Origin: Hymenobacter mucosus | GTDB taxonomy: Bacteria > Bacteroidota > Bacteroidia > Cytophagales > Hymenobacteraceae | Length of the DNA stretch: 64,000 bases | Reading direction: 5' to 3' | Assembly: GCF_900188255.1 (NCBI RefSeq) | Contig: NZ_FZNS01000001.1 | Span: 310,001 to 374,000 of the forward strand | In this document: positions 1-7,332 of the stretch, piece by piece | Position numbering within the stretch: position 1 is the stretch's first letter | Layout: each line of letters begins with the position of its first letter | Notes under the pieces: model-generated | What the model saw: only the letters and a program-made list of their open reading frames with translations | What the model was told of the DNA's origin: nothing | The model's database searches: none | Position numbers and translations under genes: made by a program

Positions 1-2
1 AC

Positions 3-494
3 ATTAATAACGCCGTCAGCAAACTGGGCACCGAAATGCGCCTGCTCAGCGTGGAAAAGACGTATGAGAATGGGGAAATGGATATCCGGACGAAAGCAGT
101 AGGCATATTTCGCATTGAAGAGCTTTTCCGGGAAGCACCAGGGAAGCTATACGCCGGCGCCCAAGTCACGGACCTACCCGATGATTCCGTTGGTGACCCG
201 CGGCAGCACACCCAAATTCGGGAGCAAGTGCAGCAGCTTTACGATGTACTGGGGCTGCGCCGCTTGTTCACGGAGCTACCTCCTGACTTCCGCGTGTACG
301 ATATTGCGCACAACCTGGGGCTGAGTACCGAGCAAGAGTATCAGTTACTCGAAGCTACTACGGAAACGGCGCGGCAGCGCCAAGTACTTGGTCACCTAGA
401 GCACATCCTTCCCGTGCTGCTGGAAACGGAACGCTTGAAAGACCGGGTGCGCCTAAATGGCCATTTCAAAAACCTGACCCCGCCAAACTTTTAG
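3..494 (+). CDS. LON peptidase substrate-binding domain protein (C-terminal part)
   Basis: The reading frame is open from the window edge, so the gene begins upstream and only its last 163 or so codons are present; the Met at 36 is internal. The visible part contains a stretch of the type LSVEKTYENGEMDIRTKAVG, typical of the N-terminal substrate-binding fold of Lon proteases, followed by a helical C-terminal region. It ends in a free C-terminus with no AAA+ or protease domain, so it is a stand-alone Lon-N protein as found in many Bacteroidota, not Lon itself. Such proteins are thought to bind unfolded substrates in the cytoplasm; the actual role is not established. The family call is fairly secure. 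Confidence 0.8.
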   Translation: MNNAVSKLGTEMRLLSVEKTYENGEMDIRTKAVGIFRIEELFREAPGKLYAGAQVTDLPDDSVGDPRQHTQIREQVQQLYDVLGLRRLFTELPPDFRVYDIAHNLGLSTEQEYQLLEATTETARQRQVLGHLEHILPVLLETERLKDRVRLNGHFKNLTPPNF

Positions 495-893
495 CCGCCC
501 GCGCCACAACGGGCGCTGCCTATGTGGCCCCACTTTTTAGCAAGTCCTGCCCCACCCCTGGCGTGTAGTGCTGTCTGTGCAAGGAGGCCGCAATTCTCAT
601 GGGTTTTACTGGGTACACCGAGGCAAAAACGGAATGCGCTAGGCAAAGAGCCCTACTATGCTCTCAGATTACTTATTTGTAATGCAGTTAGCAACAAGGG
701 AATCTTACAAGAGTACGTTGAATGCTTTGCCCTGTGTGCGCCGGCAGGAAAAGGCACTCCCAGGCGGGTAGTTGGGTTAGAGTAGTACGTATGGCATGTA
801 TTAGGCGATGAGGGCCCAAGTAGAGTTCTTCTAGTTTCGCCACTCCTCCCGAACATCGGTTTTCTACGTATAGCCAGCTCAATCCTGCTTCTT
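495..893. other. Intergenic region, no gene supported
   Basis: About 400 bases lie between the Lon-domain gene and the phosphoesterase gene. Short open frames on both strands here have no recognisable protein features. A TAGTTTCG at 832-839, one base off the TAnnTTTG element, sits about 55 bases before the next start codon and may be its promoter. Confidence 0.5.
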
Positions 894-2135
894 GTGTCTA
901 CCTCGTCTTTTCTACTATACCTAGTGCTGGCGGTTGCTGCTGTTATGGCGGTATGGCTAGCGTGGCGCTTCTGGCAGGAGCGCCAGTACCGACGCCGCCC
1001 ATACGTAGACCCCGCTTACCTCGACTGGCCTCAGCATGAACCCGATCCGGCCTTGACTCCGGTGCACCGGGTAGCGCTCCTCGGAGACCCGGGCGCCGTA
1101 GCTACCGACGGTACGGACCCTATTCTGAATTTGCTGGAAAGCTGGCAAAATCAAACCGGTCCGGCCGGCACCGTTGTTATCCTGGGCGACAATGTGTATC
1201 CCATTGGCTTACCTGCTACCCACCACCCCGGTCGAGGGGCAGCCGAGGCCCGTTTTAATACGCTACTCGATGTGCTAGGACGCTTCCAAGGCCGCGTGGT
1301 ACTACTCAGTGGCAACCACGACTGGCACAAAGGTCGCCCCGACGGCTGGGAGTACCTGCGCCGCCAGGAAACTTACGTGCACGAGTATTTACCCACGGCT
1401 CACTACCTACCAGCGGGCGGTACACCCGGCCCCGTCACGTTGCAGCTCACCGAGGGGGTACTGCTGGTAGTGATGAACACGCAATGGTGGGTACAGCGCG
1501 GTGCCCGCCCCACCGGAAACTCTAAGGAAGCGTTTCGGCAGTTACGGGAGGTGCTGGCGGCCAACCGCCACCAGCGCGTTGTGGTAGCAGGCCACCACCC
1601 ACTGTACTCCAATGCCTTGCACGGAGGCAAGTTTACGGCCAAGCAACACGTGTTTCCACTGACTACGGTGCATAAGCGGGCGTATGTGCCGTTGCCCATT
1701 ATTGGCTCCTTGCTGCCTCTGTACCGCAAGCTGGTAGGAGCAGCCGAGGATATGTCGCACCCGCGCTACCGCAAGATGCGCCGCCGCATGCTGCGAGTAC
1801 TACAGGAATTCCCGAACGTAATCTACGCGGCCGGCCACGACCATAATCTTCAGTACTTCCACCATCGTGCAGGGCACTATTTGGTAAGTGGCTCAGGTAG
1901 CAAAACCGCTTTCGTGCAGAAAGGCGGCCGCGCGACGTTTGTCCATGAGCAGAAAGGCTTCTTCAGCCTCGACTTTTATGAATCAGGCGACACGTGGCTG
2001 CGCACACTCGAACCAGCAGTAGCGGGTTCCTTAGCGCCAGCGGCCGAGGTGTTTCGCCTTCGTTTACACCCTGCTCCCGTTTCTTCGCCGGTATCTACGT
2101 CGTTGTTGGCCTCTTTTGCTCGCCACGTTGGGTAA
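894..2135 (+). CDS. Membrane-anchored calcineurin-like metallophosphoesterase
   Basis: The 413-residue protein starts at GTG. One N-terminal transmembrane segment (about residues 5-25) anchors a calcineurin-type phosphoesterase domain. The ordered metal-binding motifs are visible: LLGDPG, then LGDNVYP, SGNHDWH, AGHHPLYS and finally AGHDHNLQ, which together supply the Asp, Asn and His ligands of a two-metal site. In the first motif the usual DxH is replaced by DPG, as in some purple-acid-phosphatase-like members. The substrate cannot be told from sequence; phosphomonoesters, phosphodiesters or nucleotides are possible. It converges on the lipid kinase gene with only 14 bases between the two stop codons. 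Confidence 0.85.
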   Translation: MSTSSFLLYLVLAVAAVMAVWLAWRFWQERQYRRRPYVDPAYLDWPQHEPDPALTPVHRVALLGDPGAVATDGTDPILNLLESWQNQTGPAGTVVILGDNVYPIGLPATHHPGRGAAEARFNTLLDVLGRFQGRVVLLSGNHDWHKGRPDGWEYLRRQETYVHEYLPTAHYLPAGGTPGPVTLQLTEGVLLVVMNTQWWVQRGARPTGNSKEAFRQLREVLAANRHQRVVVAGHHPLYSNALHGGKFTAKQHVFPLTTVHKRAYVPLPIIGSLLPLYRKLVGAAEDMSHPRYRKMRRRMLRVLQEFPNVIYAAGHDHNLQYFHHRAGHYLVSGSGSKTAFVQKGGRATFVHEQKGFFSLDFYESGDTWLRTLEPAVAGSLAPAAEVFRLRLHPAPVSSPVSTSLLASFARHVG

Positions 2136-2149
2136 GGAAGGCACGGCTG

Positions 2150-3073
2150 TTACTTGGCGGCCGGGGCTGAAGTTGGGGCCAGTACCCGCAAATTGCGCAC
2201 GTCAATTTCTACCTCTACGGGGGATGGCAAGTGGCACGGTTCGCCGTCGATTTGGACTAAGACTTCCGTAGCTCCCGGCACCGAAATCCGGGCCTTGCGG
2301 CAGCAGAGCCGCCGCGTGTAGTCAGAATCATCGAAGCCATTTGTATAGAGCCGATACAGAATGCCGGGCGTAGCCGTGTTCGGGAATGGCTCGATGATAC
2401 ACAGTTCAAACTGCCCGTCGTCCATCCGGCTATCAGGATTGATAATGACGTTACTACCGAAGGTGTTAGCATTTGCAATGGTGAGCATAAAGGCTGGCCC
2501 CTCCCAGGCTTCCTCATCTGTTTCGATGTGGTAGGTGGCTGGTTGGTAGCCTAAATATTCTTGAGTAGCTACTCGCACGTAGGCGGCGGGTCCGCGGGCT
2601 TCGCCCTGGTCGTAGCGCTCCACAATTAAGGCGTTGAAACCCAAATCGGCCAGGTGAGCGGCGAAGCGCCCACCTACCCGCAACGTATCCAAAAGGCGCA
2701 GTTCATGGTCCCAGGTTAAGCGCAATGCGGCCTCTACATCCTGCGGAATCCCGAGGTCTTTGGATAACCCATTGCCTGAGCCTAGCGGCAAAATACCCAA
2801 GGGAACTTCTCCTCCGGCTAGCGCCTCGGCTACTAAGCTCACGGTGCCGTCGCCCCCGGCCGCAAACACGGCGTCGTAAGCATGGGTAGCCAAGTGGGCG
2901 CGCAGGTGCTCCAGATCAGCGTCGCCGGTAGTGTGGTAGAAGGCGGCGGCGCGTCCTCGCTCCTTGCAGTACGCAGTGACGGTATCTTCCAGATTATCCT
3001 TGTTGATGTCACCAGAAATCGGGTTCAGCACAAATAGCAGATGACGCAGGGTGGTGGGCATAGGAGTAGGCAT
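2150..3073 (-). CDS. Diacylglycerol/lipid kinase family protein (YegS-like)
   Basis: The protein carries the DAGK catalytic motifs: FVLNPISG near the N-terminus, GGDGTVSLVAEAL for nucleotide binding, and PLGSGNGLSKDLGIP. These define the ATP-dependent lipid kinases that phosphorylate diacylglycerol, sphingoid bases or undecaprenol-like lipids at the inner membrane face. Length (about 307 residues) is normal for the family. Two in-frame ATGs, at 3073 and 3061, lie just before the first beta strand. A longer frame reaches 3109 but adds an unconserved-looking extension, so I chose 3073. The lipid substrate is not determinable here. Confidence 0.85.
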   Translation of the reverse strand: MPTPMPTTLRHLLFVLNPISGDINKDNLEDTVTAYCKERGRAAAFYHTTGDADLEHLRAHLATHAYDAVFAAGGDGTVSLVAEALAGGEVPLGILPLGSGNGLSKDLGIPQDVEAALRLTWDHELRLLDTLRVGGRFAAHLADLGFNALIVERYDQGEARGPAAYVRVATQEYLGYQPATYHIETDEEAWEGPAFMLTIANANTFGSNVIINPDSRMDDGQFELCIIEPFPNTATPGILYRLYTNGFDDSDYTRRLCCRKARISVPGATEVLVQIDGEPCHLPSPVEVEIDVRNLRVLAPTSAPAAK

Positions 3074-3138
3074 GAGGGGCAAGTAGGGTAAGGCGCTGTT
3101 TCGACGCACTTACTCGGGTGAGAAGGGGATAAATGCAA

Positions 3139-3164
3139 CGTGGCCGGCCAATTGGCCGGCCACG
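3139..3164. repeat. 26-bp perfect palindrome without loop
   Basis: Two 13-base arms rich in GGCC meet at the centre with no spacer. It sits between two genes that both read leftward (the M48 protease gene upstream, the lipid kinase gene downstream) and lacks a T-run on the minus strand. It could be a transcript-end structure or a protein-binding site. Confidence 0.6.
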
Positions 3165-3183
3165 CTATGGGTACTACTGAAGG

Positions 3184-3993
3184 TTAAGGCTTGAGCCCGG
3201 CGGGTAGCCCCTGGGGAAAGTCAGAAGCAATGTCCCGCTCCAGTTCCGTAATGCGGTTGCCTGGGTTGGGGTGAGTGCTCAAGAACTCGGGTGGCTTGCT
3301 CCCGTGATTTTCACGGTCCAAAATCTCCATTACCTGAATCATAGAGCGGGGGTCAAAACCAGCGGCGGGGGTGAAGTCAACGGCCAGTCGATCGGCTTCT
3401 AGCTCGTCTTCGCGGCCGTAGCGCAACGTGAGCAGCTTGCCTACCATAGCGGCAGCGGCAGCACTAGCCATCGTAGCCGGTCTATCTGGATCATACAGGC
3501 CAATGGCGGCGGCACCGGTCAAACCACTTGTTAGGCGCGACTTTGCTACTTGCTCGGCCGAGTGACGAGCTACTACGTGGCCTATTTCATGGGCCAGCAC
3601 GCCGGCTACTTGGCCTTCCGTTTTTAGGTTCTTCAGCAAGCCAGCCGTAATAAACACCTGTCCGCCGGGCAAGGCAAACGCGTTGATTGTGTTTTCGTCG
3701 GCTAACAAGTGAAACTGAAAGCGGTAGGGCGTTTGGCCTGCTTTCGTGCTACGCACAATTTGCTGCCCAATGCGCTCTACGGCGGCTCCCGCTTGTTTGT
3801 CGGGGTGGATGCCACCGTATTGCTGGGCCATTTGTGGGGCGGCCTGTAAGCCCAGGGCTATTTCCTGGTCGGCCGACATATCTACGTGCTGCACTTCCCC
3901 AGTTACTTCATTTTTCTGGGTGTTGCAGTAGTACGGGATAAAGGCGAAGGCCGCCATTACCAGGGCAATGATGAACCGAAGATTTCCTCGCAT
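3184..3993 (-). CDS. M48-family zinc metalloprotease
   Basis: A hydrophobic N-terminal segment (about residues 5-20) precedes a periplasmic M48 peptidase domain. The zinc motif HEIGHVVARH lies at about residues 135-144 and the third-ligand motif EDELEADRLAVDF follows about 65 residues later. Family members such as BepA and LoiP act in envelope protein quality control, degrading misfolded outer-membrane proteins. The start at 3993 is preferred because it opens directly on the signal-like segment; the longer frame to 4104 adds 37 residues without features. There is no clear lipobox, although a Cys follows the hydrophobic segment. The gene is divergent from the small membrane protein gene at 4189. 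Confidence 0.88.
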   Translation of the reverse strand: MRGNLRFIIALVMAAFAFIPYYCNTQKNEVTGEVQHVDMSADQEIALGLQAAPQMAQQYGGIHPDKQAGAAVERIGQQIVRSTKAGQTPYRFQFHLLADENTINAFALPGGQVFITAGLLKNLKTEGQVAGVLAHEIGHVVARHSAEQVAKSRLTSGLTGAAAIGLYDPDRPATMASAAAAAMVGKLLTLRYGREDELEADRLAVDFTPAAGFDPRSMIQVMEILDRENHGSKPPEFLSTHPNPGNRITELERDIASDFPQGLPAGLKP

Positions 3994-4188
3994 GATTGGT
4001 TGAAGGGAATAGGGAGTAAAAAGTGCGGACACGGACGAGCCAGGGCCCATCAAAGGCTTGTAACGCGTAGCCTTCACTAGGGTTGCTAGAGCCGGCACAC
4101 CCAAATTGCGTCAACTATCGTATCAGGCCCAACCCCGTTTTCAACGAACTCCTCTCTCCTTCTTCTGACGCTTTTCATTCTCTGCACC

Positions 4189-4383
4189 ATGAACCAGAAA
4201 CGCACGTTCGGCAGCATCCTCACTATCCTGGGCATCTTAGGCATTATTGCTGGTGCTCTTGGTTTCCTCCAAATTGGTGGTTTGGGCCTGAGCAAGATGA
4301 ATTCCCTTGTTCCTTTCGTTGTGGGCCTGATCTTCTTTTTCGCCGGCATCAACCTTGTGAAAACCACTGGCGACCGGGCCTAG
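4189..4383 (+). CDS. Small two-helix membrane protein
   Basis: This 64-residue protein has a short basic N-terminus (MNQKR) and two hydrophobic segments, at about residues 8-28 and 38-56, joined by a Gly-rich turn. I do not recognise a named family. The coding start follows a plausible leader and the gene ends 18 bases before a strong hairpin, so the transcript looks complete. Its length, composition and neat topology support a real gene. No function can be proposed beyond a small inner-membrane protein. Confidence 0.65.
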   Translation: MNQKRTFGSILTILGILGIIAGALGFLQIGGLGLSKMNSLVPFVVGLIFFFAGINLVKTTGDRA

Positions 4384-4401
4384 CCCTACCTCCCCAGCGA
4401 C

Positions 4402-4448
4402 AACGAGAACGGGCCCACCGAACAGTGTTCGGTGAGCCCGTTCTCGTT
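4402..4448. terminator. Hairpin terminator between convergent genes
   Basis: Two 22-base arms with one mismatch enclose a 3-base loop (AGT). It lies between the convergent small membrane protein gene (+) and L,D-transpeptidase gene (-), so it probably serves both. Confidence 0.75.
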
Positions 4449-4477
4449 ACCTGTTTCCTTATCTGGAAAGCTGGTGG

Positions 4478-5278
4478 CTAGCTACCGCTCAGCCCTTTGC
4501 TACGAGCAAATGCCAGCAGTGCGCCATCCAGTTGCAACCAGTCGGACTGGTAGTGCGTGTTCAGGGGGCCGTTGGCAAAAACTACGCTGCCTCCCTTGAT
4601 TGTTTGAATGATAGCGCTGGATTGATGCACGGGCAAGGCGGGGCAGCCCTGGCTGCGGCCCAAGCGGCCGTGCTGCCGCACAAACTCTTCGCTCACGTAC
4701 TCGGCCCCATGCACTACCACGGCGCGGCTGGCAGCATTGGTATTGTATCCCGCGTCTACACCCTGCAACTTCAACGACAAGCCGTGCTTGCCTTGGTAGG
4801 TGTTGCCAGTGAGGTAGAACCCCAAGCTACTCATCTCCGAGCCTTCGCGGTTTGAGAAAGTATGGGCAAACTCTTCGCCGGTATTCTTCCCGTGCGCAAC
4901 CAGCGTATGGTACAGAACTCGGCCCTGATCCACATCGACCACCCACAGGCGCTTTTGCTTACTGGAGCGGCTAAAGTCAATGACGGTGAGTGTGGTCTCG
5001 TTCCGGTTGGTAAGGCCGCGCTGCTGTAGATGGTAAAAACCAATCATAGCCTTCCGGTACACCTGCACGGATAGCCCTGAGCTAGCCAGCCCCGCTTGAA
5101 TGTAGGTGGCCATTACGTGCTGCTCAAACGCGGCCATGTAGCTAGTGCGCAGAGCAGGGTTCGTAATCAAAAGTCTGGGAGGAGTAGGTGCGCCACCTGT
5201 CTTGCCTAGGCTTGCTAGTGGCAACCAAGAAAACAGCGTCAGTAGCAAACCGGCAGTAGCAGTCGGCAAAAAAGTCAT
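4478..5278 (-). CDS. Murein L,D-transpeptidase catalytic domain family protein (YkuD_2 type)
   Basis: The N-terminus is a signal peptide (about residues 1-25, start at 5278). The C-terminal half holds the YkuD_2 signature: a His in VVVHGAEYVSEEF followed by RLGRSQGCPALP, in which the Cys is the expected nucleophile. Members resemble L,D-transpeptidases that form 3-3 peptidoglycan cross-links or attach proteins to the wall, although the activity of this subgroup is less well characterised. The longer frame to 5395 would run through the divergent promoter, so the internal ATG was chosen. Expression is probably driven from the minus-strand half of the palindromic promoter at 5344-5360, giving a leader of about 60 bases. 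Confidence 0.85.
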   Translation of the reverse strand: MTFLPTATAGLLLTLFSWLPLASLGKTGGAPTPPRLLITNPALRTSYMAAFEQHVMATYIQAGLASSGLSVQVYRKAMIGFYHLQQRGLTNRNETTLTVIDFSRSSKQKRLWVVDVDQGRVLYHTLVAHGKNTGEEFAHTFSNREGSEMSSLGFYLTGNTYQGKHGLSLKLQGVDAGYNTNAASRAVVVHGAEYVSEEFVRQHGRLGRSQGCPALPVHQSSAIIQTIKGGSVVFANGPLNTHYQSDWLQLDGALLAFARSKGLSGS

Positions 5279-5343
5279 CGACGAAACTAGTTGAAACAAC
5301 GTGAGCAGATGGCTAATTAACTTCCAATATACTTGTGGGACAC

Positions 5344-5360
5344 CAAAACTAGTAGTTTTG
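5344..5360. promoter_or_regulatory. Divergent promoter: two mirrored -7 elements
   Basis: The plus strand has TAGTTTTG at 5353-5360 and the minus strand reads TAGTTTTG from 5351 back to 5344. Both match TAnnTTTG exactly, and with the single central G they make a 17-base palindrome. Leaders to the two start codons are about 48 (plus) and 65 (minus) bases. A TTG at 5333-5335, 17 bases upstream of the plus element, may be its -33 box. Confidence 0.6.
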
Positions 5361-5408
5361 TGCCATATATCCACCTGCGTAAGGCGGCTATTCATTTACT
5401 TTTCGTCT

Positions 5409-5804
5409 ATGTCCCTTCGTCGCTTTCCTGCATATCTTGCTATCGGCCTCCTAGTAGCCTCTTGCGGGCACGCCCTTCCCGAGATGCCAGAATTTGATGG
5501 CTCGGCTTGGCGCAAAGACCCCTATGGTTGCACAAGCCGGCGGGCAGCCCTCCTCCCTTCATTCACCAAATACCGTGAGCAACTGTACGGAGCCCGCATC
5601 AGCGACGTAGATGCTCTGCTAGGCCACCCAGACGAGGAAGAACTGAGCGAACAAAGTGAGAAGATCTATATCTACTACACGGCTACCGGACCGCAGTGTG
5701 TGAAAGGGCACCCTAGGGCAGCCGGTGGCCGCGTTGTATTGCGGTTTGGGGCTACCGGTACCATCACAGAAGCTCAGTTCCCGGTTAGTACTGTAGCGCC
5801 CTAA
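5409..5804 (+). CDS. Small predicted lipoprotein of unknown function
   Basis: The 131-residue product begins with a basic, hydrophobic signal ending in LLVASC, a good lipobox, so the mature protein starts at Cys about residue 20. The remainder has no family I recognise. It contains DVDALLGHPDEEEL and an IYIYYTATGPQC segment, a pattern loosely reminiscent of small outer-membrane-assembly-type lipoproteins of the SmpA/BamE kind, but this is only a shape resemblance. The start at 5409 was chosen over the longer frame from 5301 because it opens on the signal peptide and lies downstream of the promoter. It ends 29 bases before a long hairpin. Confidence 0.75.
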   Translation: MSLRRFPAYLAIGLLVASCGHALPEMPEFDGSAWRKDPYGCTSRRAALLPSFTKYREQLYGARISDVDALLGHPDEEELSEQSEKIYIYYTATGPQCVKGHPRAAGGRVVLRFGATGTITEAQFPVSTVAP

Positions 5805-5833
5805 GTAGGTACCCTATTAGGGTAATATCGAGC

Positions 5834-5895
5834 AAGCCTACACCAAAGAAAGAGGCCACCCAATGTTGGGTGGCCTCTTTCTTTGGTGTAGGCTT
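5834..5895. terminator. Bidirectional terminator with 30-bp perfect arms
   Basis: Arms 5834-5863 and 5866-5895 are perfect reverse complements, and an A-rich/T-rich segment is built into the stem. It separates two convergent genes (lipoprotein + and small exported protein -). Confidence 0.85.
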
Positions 5896-5909
5896 ATAAG
5901 TGCTATCAG

Positions 5910-6314
5910 TTATCCTACGCCCCCATCATTGGTAGTAGGAGACGTTGGTACTGCATCACGCTTGTTTTCTTCCTGAAGCATGCTCAACTGGGTGGGAGTA
6001 AGGATGCGGCCACACTCCGATTCGTACTGCGCTTCCAGCTCCATCATTTTGCTATTACGAGTTGCCGGATCTTGGTAATAGTCCCACTTGATTTCGTCTA
6101 CCCGGGCTAGCTTGATCTTATTTACGGCACGCAGACGGACGACCTGCGCTTCCGAGAGCTTAAGCTGACTGCTCATCTGACGAGTCATAGCCTCTACCCG
6201 CTCCGGAGAAGGATCGAGAGAGCCCATCCGCTCCGACTGACTATCCTTCATTTGCGCAGTAGCACTAACTGCTACTCCCAACATCATCGCGAAGGCCAAA
6301 AACAAGGATTTCAT
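5910..6314 (-). CDS. Small exported helical protein (Spy/LTXXQ-like), paralogue 1
   Basis: The 134-residue product has a cleavable signal peptide ending near VSATAQ and a mature part predicted to be almost entirely helical. A segment MSSQLKLSEAQVVRLRAVN followed by a second helix pair ending in GRILTPTQLSMLQEE resembles the repeated helices of Spy/CpxP-type periplasmic proteins, with an LTPTQ-like end motif. Two further genes in this window (20126-20485 and 20713-21087) share the same plan. In the known family such proteins bind unfolded clients or sense envelope stress; that role is inferred here. The start at 6314 opens on the signal peptide. Confidence 0.75.
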   Translation of the reverse strand: MKSLFLAFAMMLGVAVSATAQMKDSQSERMGSLDPSPERVEAMTRQMSSQLKLSEAQVVRLRAVNKIKLARVDEIKWDYYQDPATRNSKMMELEAQYESECGRILTPTQLSMLQEENKRDAVPTSPTTNDGGVG

Positions 6315-6501
6315 TATACTAACTAAAGGTGCAGGAGGTCCAGTAATTGAAGCATCAAACACAGGTACAAGCGGAACAATTCCTCTGCTTGTCACTTTAT
6401 TTAATACAAACTTATATTGATTTCAATATAGAAACAACAGGTAAACGAAATAAAGTCTATGTTTTTATTGGAATATTTAAGTGTTGTTGTGATTTACCAA
6501 C

Positions 6502-6533
6502 AAAAAAGCCACGCTCTGTGATAGAACGTGGCT
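6502..6533 (-). terminator. Rho-independent terminator of the DUF4199 gene
   Basis: Read on the minus strand, a GCCACG/CGTGGC stem with a 13-base loop is followed by TTTTTT. It lies 20 bases after the stop codon of the gene at 6553-7026. Confidence 0.75.
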
Positions 6534-6552
6534 CATTTGGCTGTGGAGAAGC

Positions 6553-7026
6553 TTATTCAATGCCTGTAATAGGCTTGTGATCAGGGCTCTTGTAGTACTG
6601 CATAGCTACCAACGAAATAATTACGCCAGCCATGGCACCTTGTAGCAGAATAGCTAGTACGGCTACCGTAATAGACAAATCGAAGCCTAGACGGTCCCAG
6701 GTACGGATATTCTGCATGATTTTTGGGTTTAACAGCCCGGCATACACTACGAAGAAGATGCCGAACACGACAGAAGCTACAATAGCAGTAATAATACCAG
6801 TGCCAAACCCTTGCAAGTACGGCATACGATCTTGGCAGTAGCGCTTAAAGTTGGCAATGGCAAAGCAAATGCCGACGGCCAGAATAACCCCATTCAGAAA
6901 GCTGAACTCAATGCGGTCAGTCAGACCTGTTAGAGAGGCAATGAGAAAGTACACTATCATGCCAGCAGCGGCAAACAGACCATAGCGGACCCCATTGGTT
7001 TCGGGAGTAATACGTGCGTTAGTCAT
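6553..7026 (-). CDS. DUF4199 domain-containing membrane protein
   Basis: This 157-residue protein has four hydrophobic segments, at about residues 15-35, 42-60, 75-98 and 118-145, and the overall pattern of the Bacteroidota DUF4199 family, including a conserved-looking ANFKRYCQDRMPYLQGFGTG stretch between helices 2 and 3. The function of DUF4199 is unknown; genes of this family are often close to glycosyltransferases or cell-envelope genes. It is transcribed as a single gene with its own terminator. Upstream bases 7027-7260 contain no other gene. Confidence 0.85.
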   Translation of the reverse strand: MTNARITPETNGVRYGLFAAAGMIVYFLIASLTGLTDRIEFSFLNGVILAVGICFAIANFKRYCQDRMPYLQGFGTGIITAIVASVVFGIFFVVYAGLLNPKIMQNIRTWDRLGFDLSITVAVLAILLQGAMAGVIISLVAMQYYKSPDHKPITGIE

Positions 7027-7260
7027 AGAACAAAGAAAAGTCAGAAGATGTGGTTGGTGGGTTGTTAAGGGCCTGGTTATCCGGCGGAACTACGTGGCAG
7101 GCAGCATTTGTTATCAACCCGACCACTTCTCCGGCACCAGCTGTTTTTTTATACCGTATTGTCCGGCAAGGGGTTGTGCTAACAGCCCATTTTTTTAGCC
7201 TTAAAAGTATGGTCTGCTTGCTTTTTTAGTTGTCTAACAAAGTAGGCGGGCCATTTTACG

Positions 7261-7268
7261 TACTTTTG
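7261..7268 (+). promoter_or_regulatory. -7 promoter element upstream of the ABC-F gene
   Basis: TACTTTTG matches TAnnTTTG exactly and lies 64 bases before the ABC-F start codon. No convincing -33 TTTG was found at the usual spacing. Confidence 0.5.
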
Positions 7269-7332
7269 CATGTTGCTCAGGGGTGTTCACGCCCGGGCAC
7301 TCCTTCACGTGTTTCTCCGCACTTAGTCATTT

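Noticed and set aside
522..785. 87-codon plus-strand frame in the first intergenic region
   Set aside because: Cys-rich, irregular composition without conserved features; no promoter or terminator around it.
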